Positions 1 through 6,110 are shown, counted from the first letter of the stretch. The stretch is 8,870 nucleotides of DNA from an uncultured Clostridia bacterium (GCA_946187475.1 CAMHRJ010000072.1:1-8870); one strand, 5' to 3'. The notes: a model not told the origin generated them from the letters alone. Made by a program: numbers and translations.

Positions 1-362
1 ACCGTGAGGTATTTGAAGAAGCTGCGAATGGCGGCAATCTTTCTGGCACGGGAGGAAGCCGTGAGTCCATACTCCGGTTCGGCGCTGTTGGGCTGCTTGA
101 CCCGGTCACGAGCCAAAAACGACAGGTAGTCGTATATTTCCGCCAGCGTCACTTTGGAGAGAAATGCCACGTCGATATCCTGAATGTTGATCTCATCCAG
201 CTCCGCGGTACGGGGGGCCATACCGCGAGATAATTTCAGATAACGCAGAAAGTTCCGCAGATCCAGATAATACTCGTCTACGGTATTCCGGGAGTGGCCG
301 CGGATGGTCTCGTGATAGACCAGAAAATCCCGCAGAACCTGGGGCGCGTCGCTGCGATCCAT
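1..362 (-). CDS. Xer-type tyrosine recombinase, N-terminal part (runs off the left edge)
   Basis: Translating the reverse strand from the ATG at 360-362 gives 120 uninterrupted residues before the window ends. It begins MDRSDAPQVLRDFLVYHE, continues with RGHSRNTVDEYYLDLRNFLRYL (about residues 21-42) and ends SSRARKIAAIRSFFKYLT. This is the core-binding (SAM-like) N-terminal domain of XerC/XerD-type recombinases, which wraps DNA. The catalytic domain with the R-H-R-Y residues lies outside the window, so activity cannot be judged. The segment between the two conserved helical blocks, about residues 46-100, is longer than in E. coli XerD; I believe this is usual for clostridial members. The start is supported by GGAGG at 371-375, eight bases upstream. 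It could act in chromosome dimer resolution or be another integrase. Family assignment is firm; the XerC versus XerD distinction is not possible. Confidence 0.88.
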   Translation of the reverse strand, partial: MDRSDAPQVLRDFLVYHETIRGHSRNTVDEYYLDLRNFLRYLKLSRGMAPRTAELDEINIQDIDVAFLSKVTLAEIYDYLSFLARDRVKQPNSAEPEYGLTASSRARKIAAIRSFFKYLT

Positions 363-370
363 GTTGATAA

Positions 371-375
371 CCTCC
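371..375 (-). promoter_or_regulatory. Ribosome binding site of the Xer-type gene
   Basis: The reverse strand reads GGAGG here, with eight bases to the ATG at 360-362. It fixes the start of the partial recombinase gene. Confidence 0.75.
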
Positions 376-407
376 AATGATTTCGAGAATCTCAGTTATT
401 TCTGATC

Positions 408-415
408 GGATTATA
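408..415 (-). promoter_or_regulatory. Extended -10 promoter for the Xer-type gene
   Basis: The reverse strand reads TGCTATAAT ending at 410, a perfect TATAAT (410-415) preceded by the TGn extension (416-418). No good -35 hexamer lies 16-18 bases upstream, which is typical of extended -10 promoters. The distance to the ATG leaves a leader of about 40 bases. The recombinase gene is therefore probably transcribed separately from the cluster to its right, although it lies on the same strand. Confidence 0.6.
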
Positions 416-457
416 GCAGAGGGGAGAACCTGCCGTCTATTGGCAAACTACACAAAT

Positions 458-487
458 AATTCGGCAAAATAAAAATTTTGCCGAATT
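458..487 (-). terminator. Hairpin at the end of the cwlD-radA cluster, probable terminator
   Basis: A perfect 13-bp inverted repeat (458-470 with 475-487) encloses a four-base loop. It lies 24 bases past the stop codon of the HEXXH membrane protein and before the Xer promoter, where a terminator is expected. The stem is AT-rich with one GC core (CGGC/GCCG). The run after it on the reverse strand is only ATTTG, weak for an intrinsic terminator. The symmetrical AT-rich stem could also be a protein-binding site. Confidence 0.55.
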
Positions 488-511
488 TAGAGGAGGATTT
501 TTCGTAGTTTT

Positions 512-1024
512 TCAGGATATCGGGGCTCCGATGGATTTTTCGCCTGTGAAACGCTCTCCCAGTTTGTTTGCCTGTTTTTCGGGATAAACCGAATAATACG
601 AGATGCGTTTTTCTTTTCTCCGCTTCTGCAGTGCCGGCAGATTCGCCCACAGGATCGACGGCAGCCCCACCGCGATCAGATACAGCGGCCCGTACATCAA
701 ACTCTGAATCGTATGCCCGTATTCGTGCACCAGCAGTCCCCGCGCAAAGGCTTTCTCCGTAAACTCCGATTTCTGATCATGATAGTAATGAAACGCGTCG
801 TCTGTCAGAAACAGGTACATGCCCAGCGACAAGCTGCTCTTGTGCGGCCAGACCGTCACATGAGCGCCGTGGAACTCGTACTGCCGGCAGTTTCGGTAAT
901 ACAAACTGACTGCCAGCCCGCACAGCGACTGCGGCAGTCCCCAGGTCCATTGTGCCACCTTGTAGATCAAATCCCGAGGATTTTGATATTCTCTTTGTTG
1001 GTTCGCAGAATGCATCATAATCAC
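512..1024 (-). CDS. HEXXH-motif membrane protein, putative zinc metalloprotease
   Basis: This is a 170-residue protein with a zincin signature, VHEYGHTIQS, placing H100, E101 and H104 as zinc ligands and catalytic glutamate. E149 in PEKQANKLGE resembles the downstream glutamate ligand of gluzincins. Between them lies a hydrophobic stretch (about 112-131, GPLYLIAVGLPSILWANL), and a second one lies near residues 30-42. The protein is probably membrane-anchored with its active site next to the membrane. I recognise the pattern from uncharacterised Firmicutes and Bacteroidota proteins but know no assigned substrate. It is the last gene of the cluster, 17 bases after the preceding stop. The start is uncertain: GTG at 1022-1024, or ATG at 1016-1018 or 1013-1015. 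None has a clear Shine-Dalgarno sequence, which suggests coupling to the upstream gene. Protease activity is an inference from the motif alone. Confidence 0.75.
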   Translation of the reverse strand: MIMMHSANQQREYQNPRDLIYKVAQWTWGLPQSLCGLAVSLYYRNCRQYEFHGAHVTVWPHKSSLSLGMYLFLTDDAFHYYHDQKSEFTEKAFARGLLVHEYGHTIQSLMYGPLYLIAVGLPSILWANLPALQKRRKEKRISYYSVYPEKQANKLGERFTGEKSIGAPIS

Positions 1025-1025
1025 A

Positions 1026-1043
1026 TTGTTAAATAATTAACTT
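1026..1043. promoter_or_regulatory. Rex-like operator candidate between the two membrane protein genes
   Basis: The plus strand reads TTGTTAA-ATAA-TTAACTT. The clostridial Rex consensus, as I recall it, is TTGTTAA-N4-TTAACAA, so this differs only in the last two bases. The core GTTAA-N4-TTAAC is a perfect inverted repeat. It covers the last codon region of the preceding gene and the 17-base gap before the HEXXH protein. Such AT-rich sites also arise by chance, and no promoter is evident beside it. Confidence 0.35.
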
Positions 1044-1380
1044 AATGGTATTCCCGTCTATATTTCTGATAGATTCGGTGGTATGCATAAATCAGTACAC
1101 CGAGTCCCGCGGTGCAGGCAAGCACCAGGATGGTTATCGCTGTCTCCGGATACCATAAATACAGGACTGTAGACAACCAGTGCGGGATGGAATATACGCC
1201 CCACATGATCCCGTTGGCGTGGTTATAGGCCTCCACGTCCGCGAGTTCCTCCCGGCGTACCGTGGAGCCCGACCAGAACCACATGGGCTCCTCACGGCGA
1301 TAGGCATAAATCCCGATGCCAGGAAACGTCAGCGCGCAGCCGCCGACGCAAATCAGCCAAGCCATTAATCCACCATTCAT
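1042..1380 (-). CDS. Small membrane protein of unknown function (112 residues)
   Basis: The protein begins MNGGLMAWLICVGGCALTF and has three likely membrane spans, about residues 4-25, 58-77 and 80-99. A conserved-looking loop follows the first span: EEPMWFWSGSTVRREELADVEAYNHANGIMWG (about 30-61). The C-terminus is basic (HRIYQKYRREYH), consistent with a cytoplasmic tail. The loop resembles uncharacterised clostridial membrane proteins I have seen, possibly related to DUF3784/SdpI-type small proteins, but I do not assign a family. The chosen ATG (1378-1380) has AAGGAG at 1387-1392 and leaves 13 bases after the radA stop. An upstream start at 1428 would overlap radA and has no such support. 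Its position after radA and before the HEXXH protein suggests co-transcription; a functional pairing with that protein is a guess. Confidence 0.75.
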   Translation of the reverse strand: MNGGLMAWLICVGGCALTFPGIGIYAYRREEPMWFWSGSTVRREELADVEAYNHANGIMWGVYSIPHWLSTVLYLWYPETAITILVLACTAGLGVLIYAYHRIYQKYRREYH

Positions 1381-1386
1381 AGGATT

Positions 1387-1392
1387 CTCCTT
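1387..1392 (-). promoter_or_regulatory. Ribosome binding site deciding the start of the small membrane protein
   Basis: The reverse strand reads AAGGAG, six bases before the ATG at 1378-1380. It favours this start over an in-frame ATG 48 bases upstream that lies inside radA. Confidence 0.7.
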
Positions 1393-1393
1393 A

Positions 1394-2749
1394 TCATCCG
1401 AATACCGCGCGCATGGCTTCCCGCACATTCTTCACCGGGATGGTCTCCAGACCCGGGAAAGCCTGTACATCATCCCGGACATGGGCCGGTATCACGCAGC
1501 GCTTGAAACCCAGGCGGGAAATCTCGCTCAGACGCTGATTCAGGTGCGACACGCTGCGCACCTCACCGGAAAGGCCGACCTCGCCCACCGCCGCCAGATC
1601 GGCGCCCAGAGGCAAATCCTTGAAACTGGAAGCGATGGCCAGCACCACAGCCAGATCTGTGGCGGTCTCGTCCAGACGCAGGCCGCCGATGACGTTGATG
1701 TAAGCGTCGTGGCCGGAGAGCACCAGCCCGGCGCGCTTTTCCAGCACGGCCATCAGCAGCATGGCACGGTTATAATCGATGCCGTTGGCGTTTCGCCTCG
1801 CGCCGCTGAAGCCAGAGGGCGTCACCAGGGCCTGAATCTCTGCCAGAACCGGCCGAGAACCCTCCATCACCGCCACCACGCAGGTGCCGGGAGCATTGGC
1901 GGGACGGCCGGAGAGCAGCATCTCCGAGGGATTTGCCACTTCCGTGAGGCCCTTGTCGTTCATCTCGAACACGCCGATCTCATTGGTGGAACCAAAGCGG
2001 TTTTTGGCCGCCCGGAGAATCCGGTAGCTGAGGCTCTGATCGCCCTCGAAATACAGCACGCAGTCCACCATGTGCTCCAGCACCTTCGGGCCGGCGATGC
2101 TGCCTTCCTTGTTCACATGCCCCACCACGAAGGCGGTGTAGTCGTTGTCCTTGGCAGACCGCATGATGCGCATGGTGCATTCCCGCACCTGGCTGATGCT
2201 GCCGGGTGTGGACGAAGTCTCCGCGTCGAACATGGTCTGGATGGAGTCCACGATCAGAACCGTTGGCTTCAACTCCTCAATGCTGCCGAGGATGGACGCG
2301 ATGTCCGTCTCTGCCAGTACATAGATGCTGCCGGCGCCGACGCCCAGACGCTGGGCCCGCATCTTCAGCTGGCGCTGGCTTTCCTCGCCGGTGACGTAGA
2401 GGATCTTTTCGCTTTCCGACACCTGTCCGCACAGCTGCAGCAGCAGCGTGGATTTGCCGATGCCCGGCGCACCGCCCACCAGCACCAACGAGCCACGGAC
2501 TGCTCCGCCGCCCAGAACGCGGTCAAACTCATGGATGCCGGTGGAAAAACGCAGCTCTTCTTCGGCGTCCAGCTCGCTCAAGAGCTTCGGCGCGGCGAAA
2601 CGCCGCGTACTGCCGACGGCCACGGAGCGCTTTTCCGCAGGGGCCTCCACCAGCGAGTTCCAGGCACCGCAGGCGGGACACTGCCCCATCCATTTGCCGG
2701 TCTCGTTGCCGCACTCGGAGCAATAATAGGTCGTTTTTGCCTTTTTCAT
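1394..2749 (-). CDS. radA: DNA repair protein RadA (Sms)
   Basis: RadA is a hexameric ATP-driven DNA helicase that promotes branch migration during homologous recombination. Counted from the ATG at 2747-2749 (451 residues), the N-terminal zinc finger has C10, C13, C24 and C27. Walker A GGAPGIGKST is at about 92-101 and Walker B LIVDS at 165-169. The RadA-specific KNRFG motif is at 249-253, and a Lon-protease-like domain runs from about 285 to the end. All hallmarks are intact and the length is normal. A GTG three codons upstream (2756-2758) would also open the frame. I prefer the ATG because it overlaps the amidase stop as ATGA and has GGGTGG at 2755-2760. This overlap implies translational coupling to the cwlD-like gene. 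Bacillota radA often lies near clpC or disA, so the present company is less usual. Confidence 0.96.
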   Translation of the reverse strand: MKKAKTTYYCSECGNETGKWMGQCPACGAWNSLVEAPAEKRSVAVGSTRRFAAPKLLSELDAEEELRFSTGIHEFDRVLGGGAVRGSLVLVGGAPGIGKSTLLLQLCGQVSESEKILYVTGEESQRQLKMRAQRLGVGAGSIYVLAETDIASILGSIEELKPTVLIVDSIQTMFDAETSSTPGSISQVRECTMRIMRSAKDNDYTAFVVGHVNKEGSIAGPKVLEHMVDCVLYFEGDQSLSYRILRAAKNRFGSTNEIGVFEMNDKGLTEVANPSEMLLSGRPANAPGTCVVAVMEGSRPVLAEIQALVTPSGFSGARRNANGIDYNRAMLLMAVLEKRAGLVLSGHDAYINVIGGLRLDETATDLAVVLAIASSFKDLPLGADLAAVGEVGLSGEVRSVSHLNQRLSEISRLGFKRCVIPAHVRDDVQAFPGLETIPVKNVREAMRAVFG

Positions 2750-3513
2750 AGGTTCCACCCTGTCTGAAAGTATTGTAACCAGGCACTGAGCATCACCAGC
2801 GCCAGCTTTTGGTCATAAGTATTGGATTGAAGTCGTTCCAGTTCCTCGGGATTGGAGAGAAAACCGCACTCCACCAGCACAGCGGGACAACGGACGTTTC
2901 GCATGAGATAGATCTCATCGGAGATCGGCGATGCCACCCGGCGATTGCTTGGGTCCAGGGTCTCCAGCAGCAGATTGTGCAGGCGTTTTCCGAATTCCTC
3001 GCTGTGCTCCGTGGGGGCATAGAGCGCCTCGGCGCCGTGTGGCCCCGCAGCGGGATAGAAATTCTGGTGGATGCTGATGAGCGTACCGTGCTCTACGCTG
3101 TTGATCAGCGCCACACGCTGCTTCTGATCTGCGACCTTCCGCGCGGCGATGGTTCCGGCGTCCGTCGGATAATCGATCATGCTGCTGTCCCGCGTCATGA
3201 CCACCGGAACACCGCAGAATTCCGCCAGTGCCCGGAGACGCAGAGCGATCTGCAGATTCACATCCGCCTCCAGGGTTCCATCGGACGCTACGGCACCGCC
3301 GTCCTCGCCGCCGTGCCCGGGGTCAATGATCAGCGTGCGCATGGATTCGGACTGAAGCATTGTTTGACGGTTCGGCGTGTGAAACAGCAAAATGAAATAT
3401 GTCAGTACTATTGCAAATCCGATGATACAAAACAGACCGCCGACTCGACGGCGCAGAAACCGCAGATGCATCTCCATCACCCCGTGCAGTTTATGTCGGG
3501 AGATGGCGCGCAT
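2746..3513 (-). CDS. cwlD: N-acetylmuramoyl-L-alanine amidase, CwlD-like
   Basis: This is an Amidase_3-family zinc amidase, which cleaves the amide bond between muramic acid and the stem peptide in peptidoglycan. The fold markers are DPGHGGEDGGA with H67, E82 (TLEAD), H149 (ISIHQN) and the catalytic E215 in VLVECGFLSN. A single hydrophobic segment at about 25-45 behind basic residues indicates a membrane anchor with the enzyme outside. Length and architecture match CwlD, which helps form muramic-delta-lactam in the spore cortex and is needed for germination. The CwlD identity rests on this architecture, not on a search, so a vegetative amidase is possible. The start is uncertain: the ATG at 3511-3513 has no clear ribosome site, while the ATG at 3469-3471 follows a GGGGTGAT-like sequence and gives a more typical N-terminus. 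The stop overlaps the radA start. Confidence 0.88.
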   Translation of the reverse strand: MRAISRHKLHGVMEMHLRFLRRRVGGLFCIIGFAIVLTYFILLFHTPNRQTMLQSESMRTLIIDPGHGGEDGGAVASDGTLEADVNLQIALRLRALAEFCGVPVVMTRDSSMIDYPTDAGTIAARKVADQKQRVALINSVEHGTLISIHQNFYPAAGPHGAEALYAPTEHSEEFGKRLHNLLLETLDPSNRRVASPISDEIYLMRNVRCPAVLVECGFLSNPEELERLQSNTYDQKLALVMLSAWLQYFQTGWNL

Positions 3514-3561
3514 ATGCCGGAAATCGAGCTTTCACTTCCCTGCTGCTTCCTGGATGACAGA

Positions 3562-3567
3562 ATTATA
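3562..3567 (-). promoter_or_regulatory. -10 element of the cwlD-radA cluster
   Basis: The reverse strand reads a perfect TATAAT about 50 bases before the first possible start codon of the amidase. No convincing -35 hexamer is present at 16-18 bases, the nearest being CAGTTT. The promoter may be weak, activator-dependent, or used by an alternative sigma factor. The adjoining Rex-like site fills the expected spacer. Confidence 0.5.
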
Positions 3568-3585
3568 TTGTTAAATTAATAACGA
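3568..3585. promoter_or_regulatory. Rex-like operator candidate in the cwlD promoter
   Basis: The plus strand reads TTGTTAA-ATTA-ATAACGA against the recalled clostridial Rex consensus TTGTTAA-N4-TTAACAA. The left half is perfect and the right half has two mismatches. It directly abuts the -10 element (3562-3567), a place where a bound repressor would block RNA polymerase. Binding by Rex or any other factor is an inference. Confidence 0.35.
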
Positions 3586-3643
3586 AACTGGAACTGCGTG
3601 GAAGTTTGCTGCAATGTCATCATGATACACGCTCCGAGGATGA

Positions 3644-3672
3644 TTGTCAAACGGCGAAGAACGTGGTATAAT
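3644..3672 (+). promoter_or_regulatory. Sigma-A promoter of the DUF436 gene
   Basis: TTGTCA at 3644-3649 and TATAAT at 3667-3672 are separated by exactly 17 bases, a near-consensus housekeeping promoter. The expected transcript start is near 3679, giving a leader of about 28 bases before the ATG at 3707. It diverges from the cwlD promoter. Confidence 0.85.
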
Positions 3673-3706
3673 GCCAGCAGAATTCAAGCAATGGAGATGA
3701 CTCTTT

Positions 3707-4258
3707 ATGTATGAAGAAATCCAGGTTTCCGCCGCTGCGGCGCTGAACGAGCTGCTGGAGCTTGCCAAACTGAAGCCCGGCCAGCTGGTGGTCATCGGCT
3801 GTTCCTCCAGCGAGATCATGGGCGAGAAGATCGGCAAGGGCTCCACACCGGAGGCTGCCGAGGCTGTGGTGCAGACGATTCTTCCCATTCTGGCAGATCA
3901 TGGCCTGCGTCTCGCTGCCCAGTGCTGCGAGCATCTGAATCGCGCTCTGATCGTGGAGCGGGAGACGGCGGAGCGCTTTGGCTATGAGATCGTCAGTGTC
4001 ATGCCCCAGCCCAAGGCCGGCGGTTCCTTTGCTACGGCGGTTTATCACGCCATGGAGGACCCGGTGGCGGTGGAGTTCGTCAAAGCGGATGCGGGACTGG
4101 ACATCGGCAACACCATGATCGGCATGCATTTGAAGCATGTGGCCGTTCCCCTGCGGCTTTCCACCAAAAAGATCGGTGAGGCCGCGGTGAATGCCGCCCG
4201 CACCCGTCCGAAGCTCATCGGCGGCGTCCGCGCCCATTATCCGGAAGAGATTCGATAA
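3707..4258 (+). CDS. DUF436 / UPF0340 family protein (YwlG-like)
   Basis: The 183-residue protein matches the DUF436 (TIGR01440) family, represented by B. subtilis YwlG, whose role is not known to me. The most characteristic blocks are GCSSSEIMGE at 31-40, QCCEHLNRAL at 72-81, KAGGSFA at 103-109, a glycine-rich segment at about 128-150 (DAGLDIGNTMIGMHLK onward) and TRPKLIGG at 166-173. The conserved cysteines (C32, C73, C74), E75 and H76 look like a catalytic or metal site, which is an inference. There is no signal peptide or membrane span, so it should be cytoplasmic. Full length for the family. GGAG at 3693-3696 precedes the ATG by ten bases. It is transcribed alone from its own promoter and ends at a strong terminator, so neighbours give no hint of function. 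Confidence 0.93.
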   Translation: MYEEIQVSAAAALNELLELAKLKPGQLVVIGCSSSEIMGEKIGKGSTPEAAEAVVQTILPILADHGLRLAAQCCEHLNRALIVERETAERFGYEIVSVMPQPKAGGSFATAVYHAMEDPVAVEFVKADAGLDIGNTMIGMHLKHVAVPLRLSTKKIGEAAVNAARTRPKLIGGVRAHYPEEIR

Positions 4259-4264
4259 AATGTG

Positions 4265-4298
4265 AAGTCCTTCGATCGTTCGATCGAAGGACTTTTTC
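4265..4298 (+). terminator. Intrinsic terminator after the DUF436 gene
   Basis: A perfect 14-base inverted repeat (4265-4278 and 4281-4294) folds into a long stem with a minimal loop and is followed by TTTTTC. It starts six bases after the DUF436 stop. The ABC lipoprotein gene ends at 4299 on the other strand, so the hairpin probably also ends that convergent transcript, though the U-run on that side is weaker. Confidence 0.9.
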
Positions 4299-5294
4299 TC
4301 ATTTTGCCTGCTCAGCGAAGGTGTTATCCACCAGCTTGGAAAAGTCGGCCCAGGCGCTGTGCTCCAGCTCGCCGGCGGTTTCCATGACGGTCTCCAGACG
4401 CTCCAGCGCTGCTTGTTCCATGACCGGCGTGGTCTGCCAGGCGTCAATGTCCTTGTAGCGCTGCACCACCGTGGTCAGCGTGGCGATGGAGGTATCCGGG
4501 AACTGGGGCGCGATGGCCTCGGCAGTCTCCCGGGCGTCATGCTCCTGCACCCATTGGAGCGCTTTCGCGATGGCGTTGGTGAAGCGCTGGATGATGTCGG
4601 CGTTTTCCTCCATGTAGGAGGGTGCTGCGAAGTAAGCCGTATACGGAATCTCGCCGCTCTCCGCGCCGATGCTGGTGAGGATATAACCCTGGCCCTGCTG
4701 CTCCACCTCGGTGGCGGTGGGCTCGAAGAGCGTCACATAGTCTCCGTTTCCACCGGTGAAGGCGCCGGCCATCATATTAAACTGCACGGAGGTATCCACC
4801 GTGGCGTCCTTCCCGGGGATGACGCCATTTTGCCGCATGACGTATTCCAGCGTCATTTCCGGCACACCGCCGGCCCTGCCCCCGATGATGGTACTCCCCT
4901 TCAGCTGCGCCCAGTCGAAGGGTACGTCCTCCCTGCCCACCAGGAAGGAACCGTCCCGCTTCGTCATCTGGGCGAAGATCACCGGGGCGTCGTCCTTTTC
5001 CTGATTCTGCACATAGATGCAGGCTTCCGGACCGGCAAAACCGATCTCCGCCTCTCCGGTGAGAACGCTGGTCATGACCTTGTCGGCACCGCCGCCGTTG
5101 ACCAGCTCAATTTCCAGACCTTCATCTGCGAAAAAACCCAACTCCAGCGCGGCATACTGGGGCGCATAGAACACGGAGTGGGTCACCTCACTCAGCGTGA
5201 GAGACACCACTTCATCGTTGGTGTCATTTGTGCCGCAGGCGGCGCAGGACAATGCCAGCAGCGCCGAGAGGGCAATTGCAATGATTCGTTTCAT
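4299..5294 (-). CDS. ABC transporter substrate-binding lipoprotein (NMT1/THI5-like, NitT/TauT type)
   Basis: A 331-residue extracytoplasmic receptor. The first 20 residues form a lipoprotein signal (KR followed by a hydrophobic stretch ending LSCAAC), with C20 the likely lipidated cysteine; C17 is the alternative. The mature part starts with a low-complexity linker. It then shows the family pattern FYAPQYAALELGFFADEGLE at about 42-61, GGGADKVMTSVLTGEAEIGF at about 67-86 and the FEPTATE region near the middle. These place it with the SsuA/TauA/ThiY group (PF09084-like). The substrate cannot be read: sulfonates, taurine, pyrimidine or riboflavin precursors and others are bound by relatives. I do not see the cysteine-rich motif of the yeast THI5 HMP synthases. 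AGGAGGA at 5298-5304 supports the start, 12 bases after the permease stop. It is the last gene of the importer operon. Confidence 0.92.
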   Translation of the reverse strand: MKRIIAIALSALLALSCAACGTNDTNDEVVSLTLSEVTHSVFYAPQYAALELGFFADEGLEIELVNGGGADKVMTSVLTGEAEIGFAGPEACIYVQNQEKDDAPVIFAQMTKRDGSFLVGREDVPFDWAQLKGSTIIGGRAGGVPEMTLEYVMRQNGVIPGKDATVDTSVQFNMMAGAFTGGNGDYVTLFEPTATEVEQQGQGYILTSIGAESGEIPYTAYFAAPSYMEENADIIQRFTNAIAKALQWVQEHDARETAEAIAPQFPDTSIATLTTVVQRYKDIDAWQTTPVMEQAALERLETVMETAGELEHSAWADFSKLVDNTFAEQAK

Positions 5295-5306
5295 ACTTCC
5301 TCCTCA

Positions 5307-6110
5307 TCAGGTTACCCGGCGCCAGAGGCGCTCGGCGACCTGTACCAGCTGATACATGACGATGGCGGCGCAGGCCAGAAGCAGCACCGACGCCATGACC
5401 AGATCCATGTTGAACACCTGTGAACCGTAGACGATCAAATAGCCCAGCCCGGCTTTCGACACCAGAAACTCGCCCATGATCACGCCCACCCAGCTGAGCC
5501 CTACGTTCACCCGCAGGGTGTTGAACAGCGTGTCGGTGTTGGCTGGAAGCACCAACTTTCGCAGGGTCTGCCACTTGGTGGCGCCCAAAGTCTGCATCAG
5601 GCGCAGCTTTTCAGGGTCCACACTGCAAAAGCCCGCGTACATGTTCAGGATTGTCACAAACACGGAAATGGCGATGGTCATGGCAATGATGCTCTCTGTG
5701 CCCGCGCCAATCCAGACAATGAAGATGGGACCAAGGGCGGTTTTCGGCAGAGCGTTCAGGACCACCAGATAGGGCTCCAGGACGCGGGAGGCCAGGGTGC
5801 TCCACCAGAGTCCCACCGCGATCAGTGCGCCAGCGAGGGTGCCCAGCCCAAAGCCGATGGCGGTTTCAAAGCAGCTGACGCCCAGATGATGCAGCAGGTC
5901 ACCGGACTGCCATAGACCGGCGAGCGTCTGCACCACACGAGCGGGACTGCTGACGATGAAAACGTCCATCCATCCCAGCCTTCCGCCCAGTTCCCACAGC
6001 CCCAGCAGCGCTGCCAGCAGCAAAATGCGCAGCAGATGCACCGTAGTATTCTCCTGCTTCCTTCGCTTCAGATAGGCTCTGCGGGCGGGAGAGAGCGTTT
6101 GATCAGACAT
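5307..6110 (-). CDS. ABC transporter permease (SsuC/TauC-like)
   Basis: A 267-residue inner-membrane permease of the binding-protein-dependent family (BPD_transp_1). The basic N-terminus (RRAYLKRRKQE) precedes about six hydrophobic segments, starting near residues 26-44 and ending near 240-256. The coupling EAA loop is visible at about 174-200 (TLGATKWQTLRKLVLP), the site that contacts the ATPase. The motif GLSWVGVIMGEFL right after it is typical of NitT/TauT permeases. It overlaps the ATPase gene by eight bases (ATGTCTGA), with GAGGAG at 6121-6126 as ribosome site, so translation is coupled. It forms the channel of the importer with its two neighbours, probably as a homodimer as in relatives. 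Confidence 0.94.
   Translation of the reverse strand: MSDQTLSPARRAYLKRRKQENTTVHLLRILLLAALLGLWELGGRLGWMDVFIVSSPARVVQTLAGLWQSGDLLHHLGVSCFETAIGFGLGTLAGALIAVGLWWSTLASRVLEPYLVVLNALPKTALGPIFIVWIGAGTESIIAMTIAISVFVTILNMYAGFCSVDPEKLRLMQTLGATKWQTLRKLVLPANTDTLFNTLRVNVGLSWVGVIMGEFLVSKAGLGYLIVYGSQVFNMDLVMASVLLLACAAIVMYQLVQVAERLWRRVT

Noticed and set aside
1..362. Mobile element or integron signature around the Xer-type gene
   Set aside because: No terminal repeats, att-like duplications, tRNA gene or phage genes are visible. A Xer-type gene alone is normal chromosome content.
1381..1428. A 16-residue N-terminal extension of the small membrane protein
   Set aside because: It overlaps the radA coding end, is hydrophilic and unlike the rest, and the ATG at 1378-1380 has its own AAGGAG.
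1316..2767. A 483-codon open frame on the plus strand opposite radA
   Set aside because: It is antisense to a complete, motif-rich RadA. Its product is rich in H, Q, A and G, as expected of a shadow frame, and it matches no family.
2809..3579. A 256-codon plus-strand frame opposite the amidase gene
   Set aside because: The minus-strand frame carries all Amidase_3 catalytic residues; the antisense product is not recognisable.
3647..4447. A 266-codon minus-strand frame opposite the DUF436 gene
   Set aside because: It would cross a strong terminator and lie over a gene with its own promoter and recognisable family motifs.
4359..5423. A 354-codon plus-strand frame opposite the ABC lipoprotein gene
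   Set aside because: It is a shadow of a clear binding-protein gene in GC-rich DNA, with low-complexity His/Gly/Leu composition and no ribosome site noted.
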